64,000 nucleotides of DNA from Leucaena leucocephala (lineage: Eukaryota; Streptophyta; Magnoliopsida; Fabales; Fabaceae): contig CM073547.1 in the NCBI GenBank assembly GCA_037074615.1, forward strand, positions 1,178,001 to 1,242,000, written 5' to 3'. Position 1 is the first letter of the stretch. Each line of letters begins with the position of its first letter. The notes below the pieces were generated by a model. It was not told where the DNA came from, did no database searches, and saw only the letters and a list, made by a program, of their open reading frames with translations. Both the position numbers and the translations under genes were made by a program. Below are positions 48,964 to 60,289 of this stretch, piece after piece.

Positions 48964-51131
48964 ATGGGCTCGCTTCCTCCACCACAACTAAGCTTGGATT
49001 TGACACCCACTTTTGTTCCCAAGACAATCACTGATTTCCTCTACGAAGTTTCCACGATCGACAATGCGCCCGTTAAGCTCTCCCGGGTCGATGATTTGGT
49101 CAGGAGATTGGAAGAGGAAATGAGGAAGATTGACGCCTTTAGGCGTGAGCTTCCTCTGTGTATGCTCCTCTTGAATGATGGTTCGTCCCGTTTCCTGCAA
49201 TGGAATCTTTCATCTTAATGGAGACTTTTCTGGTTTTAGGCTTATGACCTTATAGCTGTTTGATGATAGGTTTTGATATCATTTTTCTGTTCCCATGGCT
49301 CTGTCTACTTAGTCCTGTTTTGGATTTGTTTGTGAAGTGAAAGAGCCTCAACTTATACACTTGAATTTTACTTGTTTTTGACATTTTGATCCATGGACTC
49401 ATCAATGCGTTGCGTTTTTTGTCTGTGAATCTCTGCAGCAATCTTAGTTCTGAAGGAGGAATCGGCAAAATTCAGGATACCTGATTCTCAGCCAGTATTG
49501 GAAGAATTTATTCCCTTGAGGAAAGAATGTGATCAGAAGGAGGAAAATGAAGCAGAGAAGGAATGCCGAGATAAGAAGAATTGGATGAGTTCTGTACAAC
49601 TCTGGAACACTGATAGTTATCCCTCCTGTGAGGAAAAAGAACATTATAAATTAGAGAACAAGGTATAATAGTTTACGGAATTACATTTATGGTTGTTGCA
49701 TAATAAAATATCATGTGAATTTACCATTCTGAGATGAGCTAACGTAATTTTCTATTTGGTGCTAGCAGAAAAATGAAGAACACTCTGTGGCAGAGGATCC
49801 TTTCAAATCTTATAGAAATAGAATTGGAAGGAGGGTTTTTATGCCTTTTACAACATACAGTCCAGTTCATATGACAAGTGTGGGAACCAAGGAAGAAAAG
49901 GAAGAGTCTGATATTAATGGACTTTCTCTTGTGACTCCTGGAGTTAAAAATCTGAGGGAGGGGTCTATTTCTAGCGGATCAGGAATATCATCTGGCAGGG
50001 CGGTTTCATCCCCTCCTTGCAGTGACCAACCAAGTTTACGCACTGGACCGCAGCAGACTGCTCGGAAACAAAGAAGGTGTTGGTCACCAGAGCTGCATCG
50101 TAGATTTGTCAATGCCCTGCAGCAACTTGGAGGTTCTCAAGGTTAGAAAATGAAACTTGGATCACTCCTCAGATAAATTTGAACAGTTACTACTGTTCTG
50201 CTGATCTTTTTTTGCTGAAAGCATCAAGGCCGATACCTTCTTGAAACTGCAATATGCAATTTGTTTACGATTCTTAATTTGGGGATTTACATAACACTCA
50301 ATTTCCATTTCACTGACTGGGAAATTAAGAACTATCAAATGGTTAAAGTGCCAAAACTTCCAACTAGTCAAAAAAGTTCAGGGATTAGATCGCGGTCGGT
50401 ATGAAATTATGTAGTGTTTGTTTTTCTAATTCTTAGGGAACATGTGAGCTGTGACTTGGATACCATTGTGATTAGGCAAGATAAAAATAAGAAATGTTTA
50501 CATTGCATATCATCTCCCAGTGGAAAGGTCTTCTACTCCTAGTCCCCACTGATACATGTTAAGAAATACTTTTTTCCCGCAGATTATGTTAATTCCTTTT
50601 CTTTTAGTTCCTTGAATCTAATTTTGACATCTCTGGGTTCTTCTTGTAGCTGCCACTCCAAAGCAAATTAGAGAACTCATGCAAGTTGATGGCCTGACCA
50701 ATGATGAAGTCAAGAGCCATTTACAAGTTAGTTCTTGGTGCACTTATTACATATTTTTTTCTTGCATGGTTCCCAGAAAGTGTGAACTTTTCTGAAACCA
50801 ACTTTGTATATGTAGTATCCGAAAATTGAGATTTCATTTATAACAAAGTTTGGATTATAATATGGTATTGTTATTGCAGAAATACCGACTTCATACCCGA
50901 AGACTTCCAGCTTCTACAACTACACCCGGTAACCAGTCTGTTGTAGTACTTGGGGGTTTATGGATGACCCAAGATCAGTATAATGACTCCTCCAAGGGTA
51001 GCGTTTCAGGTTCTGGCTCTCCTCAAGGTCCCCTCCAGTTAGCCTCAGGATCCGGAGGAGGAATGTCCCAAACTGAAGATGACATCATGGAAGATGATGA
51101 TGATGATGATGAAAAATCCAGAGACCGATAG
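48964..51131 (+). CDS. GARP/G2-like MYB transcription factor, HHO5/HHO6 type, 5 exons, 380 aa
   Basis: This is a nuclear DNA-binding repressor of the HHO/NIGT1 family; members act in nitrate and phosphate starvation responses, and some control floral meristem genes. Exons: 48964-49180, 49439-49662, 49769-50141, 50650-50726, 50880-51131; the frame is fully open. An EAR-type motif LSLDL (9-13) lies at the N-terminus. The HHO-family conserved helix follows (LVRRLEEEMRKIDAFRRELP, then LCMLLLND, about 44-71). The GARP domain is about 247-306 (KQRRCWSPELHRRF... ending SHLQKYRLHTRR). The tail is Gly/Ser-rich and then acidic (MEDDDDDDEKSRDR-like). The EAR start and helix sequence favour the HHO5/HHO6 branch over NIGT1.1/1.2. 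The exon 3 acceptor is a NAGNAG (TAGCAG), so a one-Gln isoform is expected. Confidence 0.94.
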
Positions 51132-53480
51132 ATGGAACAGTCAAATCCATAAACCTGGAAAAAAGATTGTGTATAGATATTCTTCGCCATGAATTTTGCA
51201 GATAAAAGTATCCATGGGAGGAGTTTTATGACCACATGAGAGGATATATCATGAAAAAAGGAGTAAAAAAAAAAAAAAGAGGATCTATCTATGGAGAGAC
51301 TAAAGGGGCTATTTAAATTTTGTAGGATTAGCTTTCTTTCTGTTTGAGTTGAGTTTTTATCTGAGACTCCGAAATTAAAATCCATTTCTGCACACTAAGA
51401 AGCAGGTGTTTTCCCTCGTATCATAAAGTTTGTTCATTTCTTTGGGTCTTGAACACGATATGATGGCTCAAAAGAAATTACTCCAGTGGCTTCTATGAGG
51501 TCTCTTCCTTTTCTATCAGAGTACTTGGTTTATGAAATATAGCTCAGCGGTTTTTCACGTGTGGCTGGTGATCTTATGATCTTTTCCATCCACTGGCATT
51601 ACTTAATCTGTGGAATGCAGATTTAAAATCTGCTTGCAACCTAAGCTAAAAAGGTACCTTCTTTGTGTCTACTGTGGTCCATGAGATGAGACTCCTTTGA
51701 AAAATTACTCTGTTCAAATTACAGTAATTATTGCTGGTGCTTGTGGTTGTTGGTTGATGACAAGGTTCTCCCATTGGCAGCATCTTTTTGGAACTAAAAG
51801 CTAAATAACTTGTAATTCTCAGCACACTTAAGTAACAATCATTTGATTATATAAAAGCAAAACCCATTAAAGTCTTCTCCCAGCAACCAATCAACTCAAT
51901 CATATGGTTTTGAATCTGCTGACCAAATTATTTGGCCTTTAAACAAACATCTTAAATCTTGATTAGTCAAAGTTTAAACCCTCCTAGATTTTTATGCTTT
52001 TGTCCCAACCCTTGTCATATCCCATCTAGAAAAAAGAGAAGAAATAAAAGGGGCCTGTATTTATTTAGAAGAAAATCTCAAACATGCATAAGTAATGTAA
52101 TAATCAAGATTTTGTGTAGAGTGATTTTACAGAGTATTTCGTGGGACCACGTTAGATTATATGTAAGATAAAAAGGAACCATGGCCATATATATGCACTA
52201 GATAATTCTGAAGATTTTTTTTTCCGGATGAGCATTGTTTTTACCTGGGTGTAAGACAAAACAGTCACTGAAAAGCAAAATAATAGTGGAGAATCTTGCA
52301 GACAGGACACAATAAATGATGGCCAGTGGCATCCCATTTTCAATTATAGTGTACACTTTCTGTTTGATGAAATGCGTGAGTGAGTGAATAATATGATAGC
52401 CGAGAGAACCTCCTCTTCTTTCTCTTTATCCTTATTTTCTAAATCTGGCTTTTTCTTTGCACCGATAATTTTAACTGGCACGATTTAATATTATTCTCTT
52501 GCTTCAACTGGTAATCATGTTCACCAAAGCATCAGCAAATCACATGGCTCCTCAAAATGAATTCGAACAAACAACCTGGCCCTACAGGAGAAAAACTATA
52601 ACTATTTCTATCAAAGATTCCTTCGCTGATCGGTGACCCCATAACTATCCTTCTTGATATGCACGACAAGAATTAGAATTAGGATCTAAGGTTAATATAA
52701 AATACAAAACAGAATGATACTTATGTATTATGCATCTTTAAGTAATTTTTAATGGAATAATTGTAAAGAACACATGCGCACTTTTAAATAAAAAGCTTAT
52801 TCAAGGTGAAAAAAAGAACGAGTGGTCAGCTAACCTAATCGGTTAGCAATTCGCTTATACTAGACCACGGTGAAAATATATTTTACGTGGCAAGTACCAA
52901 GTAGACTACTTTGTTAAGAACAAAATAGCTGAAAAATTCTTAAATCTCATACATGCTATTATTCACATTTTAAATTTACAAAAGTCTAGAAGGAGACGTA
53001 GAAGGACAAAAGGCCAACTACCAGCCACCTGTACAGATTCAACATTTATTTTCTTAACCTAACTCTCTCCCTTTGTCTTTGCTTGTATTCCAATTCTGTG
53101 TGTTTTCTCTGCCTTGTTTGGGAATCTTTTCACGAATACTCATGAACAACGGAGAATCTTTGTTCCCAAGGGAAGGGTCCACTCGCTTTCTATTTTTTTT
53201 AAAACTGAAATGATTTCATTTATATGATTATTATTGATTATTATTAAACCTCTTGTCAAGATGATATTCCTTCGTATTAGAGGTGATTTTATGTGTGATC
53301 TTCACCAGTCTGGTCTTCAATGTATTTTGAGCGAATAAAAAAATATTAGAAAATTTTGATAAAATATTATTTAAAATATTGTCAAACGTTATGAATAATT
53401 TAACTATTAATTTATTATATTAAAAATATTATTTTAATCCTAATGGCGAGGAATTAATAGTTTTATTATATAGGAGGTTT
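51132..53480. other. HHO 3' flank and spacer
   Basis: This holds the 3' untranslated region and then mixed spacer. A short perfect inverted repeat GCTAACC/GGTTAGC occurs at 52829-52847. No gene was seen; the open frames at 51959-52171 and 52152-52343 have no support. Confidence 0.5.
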
Positions 53481-53494
53481 GAATTATGAGCTTA

Positions 53495-54610
53495 ATTAGG
53501 GGTGGGCACAGAATAGGTTAGGATTCGGATAACTCTGTCCTATGTCCTGTTCTAAATATGTCCTAATCCCGTTCGGGACTAGAGTAACTCGAGATGGGTT
53601 CAGAAATTCCTGAATCCCTTTTTTTAAAAAAAATTATATAACAAAATTATTTTATAAATAATTCTATATAAAATATTATAACAACTTCATTTAAATATCA
53701 CCATTACTCCCTAATATAAAATTAAAATGACAACTTACGTGACAAAAAAACACAACATGAAAATATTCTAAGAAATAAAACAAAAAAAGTTATTGTTAAA
53801 TATATATATCGGGGACAGAACGGGACAACCCGAGAGTTGAGCTGAAACACGTCCCGTCCCTGAAAGATATTTATTCCTATCCTGATATCAACCGAGACAG
53901 GAATGACGAAATCTCACTTACTTTTAAGCTTGACACAGTTTTTTTTTCTAAGCTTTACACAGTTTTTTTTTGTAAAAAAATTTGGAAAGGGGTTGTGTTC
54001 AGTCACAATATAAAAGTATGACGAAATCTCACTTACTCTTAAGCAATATCAATATTAGACAGTTCAATTACTTTTAGGTATAAATTTAGACACACACAAT
54101 ATAAGATATCTCCCATAATATAAAATTATTTCATAAATCATTTTATATAAAATGCTACAACAACTTCCTTTAAAAATCACTATTATTCTCTAATATAAAA
54201 TTAAAATGACAACTCACGGGAAATAAAAGAAAACACAACATGAAAATATTATAAGAAATAAAACCAAAAGAATAGTTATTGTTAAATATATATATTGGGA
54301 TAGAATGGAACGACCCGAGAGTCATGGTGAGACTCATCTCATTCCTAAAAGATATTTATTCTCGTCCTGATATCATTGGGATTGGGACGGGAATGAAGTG
54401 AATACTCCTAAGCTTGACATAGTTTTTTATATAAAAAAATTTAAAAAAGTGTTGAGTTCAGTCACAATCTAAGAGTATGGTAAAATCTCATTTACTCTTA
54501 AGTAATATCAATATTAGATAGTTCAATTATTTTTATGTGTAAATCTAGATATATATAAAGTAAGATATCTCTTTAAATATTATGATTGAAATTATAATAA
54601 AATAATACCC
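53495..54610 (+). repeat. dispersed repeat with an internal tandem duplication, period about 0.46-0.48 kb
   Basis: It starts near TAGGGGTGGGCACAG, a hAT-like terminal sequence. Two consecutive diverged copies follow, at about 53625-54110 and 54110-54600. Anchors are CACAACATGAAAATATT at 53751 and 54234, and AGTTCAATTA at 54061 and 54520. Each copy contains GATATTTATTC...CCTGATATCA and a TTACTCTTAAG(C/T)AATATCAATATTAGA segment. Related but diverged segments occur near 34.9 kb and 58.1 kb. No coding capacity was found. Confidence 0.8.
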
Positions 54611-55199
54611 TTTAAAAATAATGGGCTATAGGTTCGTTTAATGGCCCAAAAATGATGGGTTGCGCCCACTGCTTAGCTATCCACAGGATTTGCCTCTTCC
54701 ATATGCCGATCTAAACTTTTTATGCTTCCACCCATGGTCTTTGACTCTTTGATTTCATGTGGTGAAAGGATGAGACATATAATTATTAGCGTATTCGATA
54801 TTTAGAAATATTATATTATTATAGTTCTAATCATGGTATTTGATAAGACATTCTAACTCTTAAATGTTCAGATTATATCTGAAGGTAATACATGACTCTT
54901 CCTATCTGATATTGATATCACCTAAAAGGAAGGGAAATTTCGCTCAGTCTTTTGAGGATTGTAGATAAATCTAACCCTTTTTAAAAAAAAAAAATTGTAA
55001 CGAAAAAACTTGTACATTTGGCTCAACCAAGTGGTTCGTCGTGTCTTCATTTTTTTACTAAAACGCTGATCCTAAATTGCAAGAGTCATAATTTTTCCTT
55101 TATTTATTTTTATTTTTGGCACGTTTCCGGAGTGAGATATATCCATATATTAATAGAAAAATTATAATAAGTGGTAAATAGTGCGAACACTAAAGATTG

Positions 55200-55910
55200 T
55201 TTAAAGCAGAGGGAGATATCTGCATCGGTTTCATTAGCCCCTTCCTCAATTAAAGCCGAGAGTCGTGATCTCTCTTCCCCTGATCTCCACCAGTTTCGTT
55301 ATTCAACGCCGGCGACTGTCCTGCTCCCTCAACCACCATGCCTTCGCCCGTCGGACTCTTGTTCGGTTGAGCTTCTTCATAAAAACTCGTTGTGAAGTTC
55401 ACAGAATCAAACCCAGTGTCTTCATCATTCAAACCCCAGATTTGCTGCAACTTGGTGTACAGGTAATCCTCCTCCCTAATCATTCTGCCCATCACAGATT
55501 AACCCCAGGACTGAAAATATAATACAAGCTACATACCAAGCGGCCACTTTAGCCTATTTCCTATACCTGTATCGGTCCCAAACTCTCAATGCTAAGGACG
55601 AAAACGTGGTCTTATCGTCTTGCGCCACTTCCTGTTCAATCGCACTTTCACTGAGATATTTTCCTTCCAATCCATCTCATTAGCCTCATGATCAATGCCA
55701 GTTTCTTTATAGGACTTGAATTGCTTTGGTGTTTCTATGCCCACACCCCTTCTCTGAGCGATGTCCTCTTCCATCCAATCCTCTACCCTTGGAACCAAAC
55801 TCTGGTCTGTAGAGAAGCTCCCTTCTCCACTACGGACTTTCTTTCTACTCTGATCAAGAGCATTTCCCTCCTCCGCCGTAAGCGGCGGTTTTTCACCCTC
55901 CACATTGCTC
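55200..55910 (-). pseudogene. degenerate coding remnant, possibly LINE ORF1-like
   Basis: Two minus-strand open segments lie in series in different frames. 55592-55903 begins MEGEKPPLTAEEGNALDQS, has KKVRSGEGS and WMEEDIAQR, and ends Arg-rich. 55250-55495 contains REEDYLYTKLQQIWGLNDED and an acidic tail. Composition is protein-like. The N-terminal KKVR...SYKE arrangement loosely recalls the first ORF of plant LINE elements, but no zinc knuckle or reverse transcriptase was seen. The surrounding sequence is A/T-rich. The assignment is weak. Confidence 0.3.
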
Positions 55911-55929
55911 AGCCGCTCATGCTCTAACT

Positions 55930-57690
55930 CCGACGCCTCAATTTAGAATTAAAGGACGCGTTAATATTAAGTTTTTTTTTTCGTAAATAAAAGTTTAGGT
56001 GTTTTTGACACCAGTTTATCACCAAGATCAGGGCACAGTTCTATGACTCAGAAAATATTTACAGAATAACTTACGGGATCGCCTATTAAAAAGACTCTAC
56101 AACAACAGTAGGAATCGAACCCATATTCTTATAGAATATGAACCCGTTTTTTATTATCTATGCCAATTTTTGTTGGCATTAATATTTAGTTAAACGTTCA
56201 TTTGAAACATAAATATGTCACCGAATCATTCAAATTCTTTCATTATTTTTAAATATGGCATTGATATAAACCACATACATTAAAAAAACAGCATGGTATA
56301 GCCGTATACATTATTAGAACAAATAATGTGCTTTTATAACAGGACAAGTATATAGTATTCATGAGTATTGAACATCCTCAGTTGGTTTGAGCGTCGTGCT
56401 AATAACGCTAATGATTTTTCCCTTGTTAACATTAGGCGTAAGCTATCTCTTTCTTCTGGAGTATCATCTTACATGTTTACGATAGAAGTTTATTTACATT
56501 AGTTAAAGTGTTGGATAAAATTGGAAGACATATGAGTGGAACTGGGACGAGATAGCTGACTTTTGGCGTGAAACACAGAAATCAGTGTGTTCATAGCTGC
56601 AGGCTTGAAACTTGAAAGTGGGGTGACAGATAAATTTAGAGAACCTTAATGAATATTAGGAATGAATGTTGAATGTGAAGAAGGATGTATTTGGGGATCC
56701 AAATGTCTCAACTCAAGACTGTTACTTTGCTCGAACACACCAATTCAGCTGCAGGGTTGCTAAGCCAAAAAAGAACCGTATCATGTACATGTTCAACTAG
56801 CATGATTGCCAGAACTTGGTATAATAACATGAGATTTGAAAATGAGAGATTCAAGAAATATGAGTATTCGTTGAAAACACAACAACCACTTTTGTTGCAA
56901 CAGATGGCAGCTATATGGCTGGGAATTCCCACCTTTTCGTTTCTTTCCCCATTGATTGTATATTAGGGATTGGAGAGTTAAAAAGAAGAAACATTCTGGA
57001 ACCATGATAAGCTTTCTGAAACACCCCCCCCCCCCAAAAAAAAAAACAAAAAAGCTTCCCTCTTATCTTTGACAATGACACAATCAAGCAGATGAGGCCA
57101 CGAGATTATCTGAGAAATACATCGTCCAAAATGAGAAGCATATGCTTGCATGAAGCCTTATATTTGGTATAAATAAATTTAATATCACAATTCATTTTAT
57201 CTCTCATATTTATTCTTTATTTTTAAATTAATTTATCTAATTTATAGACTGATATAAAATTACTTGTTATATATAAATATTTTAAGAAGATTATATCATA
57301 TTTTTTATAATTAATTATTTTACTTTATTTTTTTAATATATTTAGTCTAGTTAAATAACTCTTATCTTAATTATAGCACTTAGCTTGCGAAGTCTCTCCC
57401 TCACCTCCTTATTCGCTTACTAATTAGGATCAATCTCTTTTAAAAACAAGCCTTTTAGTTCAGCGAGTGAATGCACTCAACAGCCACAATTTTTTGGATA
57501 TATATATCTTCTATATTCGTCCTCTCCTATATTCCTGACTCCTCCCTCGGCTCTCTCCAAGTAAACAAATTCCAAAGCATAACCGATTCAAAATTAATTC
57601 TACTGCTTTTGTTTATCCAGTCTCCTTCTTCTTCCACGTCCTCAGATATCTGTGAATCTTTAAATATTTTCAGTTTCAGACTAAAATTAA
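55930..57690. other. spacer and upstream region of the small membrane protein gene
   Basis: No gene was recognised. A run of about 10 C followed by about 10 A lies at 57024-57045. The segment 57475-57690 is CT-rich with a TATATATATC stretch near 57498, and is probably the promoter and leader of the gene starting at 57700. Confidence 0.5.
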
Positions 57691-57699
57691 CCTTCCCAC

Positions 57700-58038
57700 A
57701 TGTCCACACAAGTGACTCCGCAAGCCTGCGCCACGCACACGGCTCACGGGTCGGTTGGACACGTTATTGCGGCTCTTGCCGTCATCACCGTTCTGGGAGT
57801 CGTAGCCGGGATGATGAGAAGGCTCTGTTCGGATCGCCACTACGACTTCGAGAGCTGGGTCGAGGCCAAATGCTCCTCCTGCGTGGATCCGTCGGAGATA
57901 GAAGAAGAAGAAAACCCAAGGCAGAGTTCGCCATCAACTGTGTCTAATCTAATCTATGTCCCAACATTTATATTCCATGCACGACATGACATTCATAGGG
58001 TAGTTTTTTTTTTTGTTAATTTTTTTAAAAAAAATTAA
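57700..58038 (+). CDS. small single-pass membrane protein, function unknown
   Basis: The product begins MSTQVTPQACATHTAHGSVG, followed by one strongly hydrophobic helix HVIAALAVITVLGVVAGMM (residues about 22-40). A Cys/Arg juxtamembrane segment (RRLCSDRHYDFESWVEAKC, then SSC) and an acidic patch (EIEEEENP) follow. This layout recalls a plant family of short membrane proteins with a conserved HGS(V/I)G-transmembrane-R.C core, as I remember it. The C-terminal 30 residues look non-conserved and Phe-rich, so the true end may be earlier or altered. A CT-rich leader precedes the ATG. The minisatellite array begins 330 bp downstream. Confidence 0.5.
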   Translation: MSTQVTPQACATHTAHGSVGHVIAALAVITVLGVVAGMMRRLCSDRHYDFESWVEAKCSSCVDPSEIEEEENPRQSSPSTVSNLIYVPTFIFHARHDIHRVVFFFVNFFKKN

Positions 58039-58215
58039 TCTCATCTACAATCTAAAGATAAAATAAAGTCTCATTTTTTCTTAACTGATACTAATATCAA
58101 TAAGAGCGAACTGTCAATTACTCTTAAATATTAACTTAAATATCTAAAAATTAGAATATATTTCCAAATATTACAATTTTAGCTATAATAAAATAGTTGT
58201 TTTCTTTTATAAAGT
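58020..58215 (+). repeat. diverged copy of the dispersed repeat seen at 53.9-54.6 kb
   Basis: The motif series AATCTCATCTACAATCTAAAG, TCTCATTTTTTCTTAACTGATACTAATATC and CAATTACTCTTAAATATT...ATTTTAGCTATAATAAAATAG parallels the end of each unit at 53.9-54.6 kb. It abuts the end of the small membrane protein gene. Confidence 0.45.
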
Positions 58216-58371
58216 AATCTTTTTTGGTATAAGAGAGGGCTATCTGTCCGATATCAAGAAATGGCCCGTCAGCTGAGAAATGAAGGTACAGGTCCCAGGA
58301 CGGCTCCAAAAAGATGGAGTGCTCATTACAAGCTTGCTCATCATTTTTACTTATTGCTGTTGTCTTTAGGG

Positions 58372-59880
58372 CTAATCCTTGCCCATTATGTGGCAAGACG
58401 TCTTTTGGGCCAACATTGGGCCTCTTCCTGGCCCATTACGTCCTTTGGGCCAACATTGCTCCAATTCGTGGAACATTAAGTGCAAAATGGTTTTTGGGCC
58501 AACAAAGTGCCAATTCATGGCCCACTAAGTGTCAAGTAGTCAATTGGGCCAAAATGGCCACTTCCTGACCCATTACGTCTTTTGGGCCAAGAGCGGGCCA
58601 CTTCAGGGCCCACTAAGTGACAAGTCATCTATTGGGCCAAAATGGCTACTTCCTGGCCCATTACGTATTTTGGGCCAACAGCGGGCCACTTCAGGGCCCA
58701 CTGATTGGCAAGTCGTCTATTGGGCCAAAATGGCCCTTCCAGGCCCATTAAGCCCTTTGGTCCAACAGTGGGCCAAGTCAGGGTCCATTAAGTTGCAAGC
58801 CTTCTTTTGGGCCAACGTAGCTCCACTTTCTGGCCCATTAAGTGGTAAGATGTCTTTTGGGCCATTATTGGGCCACCTCGTAGTCCATTACTTCTTTTTG
58901 GGACAATATTAGGCCACATTCTGGGCTAAGTAGTCTTTTGGGCCAAAATGGGCAACTTCTTGGCCCATTACGTCTTTTGGACCATAGTGCTCCAATTCGT
59001 GGCCCATTAAGTGGCAAGATGGGTTTTTGGGCCAACAGTGCCCAATTCATGGCCCATTAAGTGGCAAGACGTTTTTGGGCAATTTCCTAGCCCATTACGT
59101 CTTGTGGGCCAACATGGGCCATTTCCCTGGCCCATTAAGTGGCTTGACGAGTTTTGGGCCACATCTTTGCCCATTAAGTCTCTTGGGCCAACATTGTGCC
59201 ACTTCCTGGCCCATTAAGTGGCAATATGTCTTGTTGCAACACTGCGTCTATTCATGACCCATTAAGTGGCAAGACGTCTTCCGGGCCGAAATTGAGCCAC
59301 TTCCATGGCCATTATGTGGCATGACTTCTTTTATTGGTCCACTTCCTGGGCAACATTGGGCCACTTCCTCTCCCATTAAGTGGGAAGACGTCTTTTGGGC
59401 CAACACATGAAGTGGCAAGACATCTTTTTTGCCAACAGTTGGCCATATCAAGGCCCATTTGATTGCAAGACTTTATTTTGGGTCAAGATTGTGCCAGTTC
59501 CTGGCCCATTAAGTGGCAAAGAGAACTTGTGGGCCAACAATTCGCTTGTTGGCCCATTAAGTAGCAAGGCTTCTTTTTGGCCCAATAGTGCTCCAATTCT
59601 TGGCGCATTAATTAGTAAGCATGACCCATTAACTTGTTTGATATCTTTTTGGGCCAACAGTTCGATGATTGTTGGCCCATTAAGTAGATTGAAGTCTACT
59701 TGGGCCAACATGGCGCCCCTTCCTGGCCCATTGAGTGTAAGGCGTCTTTTTGGGTCAACATTGTCTACAGTTGATGGCCCATTAAGTGGCAAGACTCTTT
59801 TTTGGGCCACATTGTCGACACTTCTTGGCCCATTAAGTAGCAAGACGTGTTTTGGGCTACCGAAGTATTTTATTTTCTCA
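58372..59880. repeat. TGGCCCA/TGGGCCA minisatellite, about 32 degenerate units of about 40 and 50 bp
   Basis: The consensus runs TGGCCCATTAAGTGGCAAGA, CGTCTTTTGGGCCAACA, then TTGGGCCACTTCC. Each unit carries TGGCCCA and its reverse complement TGGGCCA. In the first third, 48-bp and 40-bp forms alternate, giving a higher-order period of about 88 bp (about 58510-58780). TGGGCC is the plant site II element bound by TCP factors. Long frames cross the array on both strands (for example 59380-59940 plus and 59448-59918 minus), but they are by-products of the repeat. Confidence 0.93.
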
Positions 59881-60020
59881 AAGACCCAAACACTATTCTT
59901 CCTCGAGTTCGGGGTCAAAATTCTAAGCTTTAAACATTAATCGGCCAACTGCTGCAAGAATGCTCGAGAACTCTAACCTCCCCTTGTAGTGCACACGGAG
60001 TCTCAAGCAATTCGACAGCC

Positions 60021-60287
60021 ATGCCGAAAGGGACAGACCGCCTGGTGAACAGCGTGAAACAGTTCGTCGGGGTTCGGTACAAGGTTTTTTCGGCTCGTTA
60101 TGGGCACCAGTTCAGTCCAATTAAGCTCGTTTTGTCTCCTTTCACTCTGGCTTTCGACATTGCCGGTTCTGCTCCTCGTGGCTTTGGTGTTCCCGAGCTT
60201 ATCTCTATGCTTTCATGTGCTTCCGTCTTCTTATGCTCTTTCTCTGCACTTAGTTTATTTCAGCTAAAAGCACTGCTATTCTATTAA
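60021..60287 (+). pseudogene. exon-1 remnant of a plant gene family with a conserved MPKGTDRLVNSVKQF start
   Basis: The frame begins MPKGTDRLVNSVKQFVGVRY and contains VLSPFTLAFDIAGSAPRGFG and VPELIS. I recall this as the N-terminus of a plant protein family that continues into a DnaJ-type CxxCxGxG zinc region. Relative to that memory, about six residues are missing after RYG. The sequence after VPELIS becomes hydrophobic and unfamiliar, and the downstream exons are absent. A leader-like segment with GAATGCTCGAGAACTCTAAC precedes the ATG. It is probably a truncated duplicate; the family name is uncertain. Confidence 0.45.
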
Positions 60288-60289
60288 AT

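Noticed and set aside
58261..59940. Several open frames over the minisatellite on both strands, including 186 and 156 codons
   Set aside because: The frames follow the repeat unit (GPLSGK-type and ASCHLMG-type repeats), occur on both strands and in several frames, and shift with unit length. They are by-products of the array.
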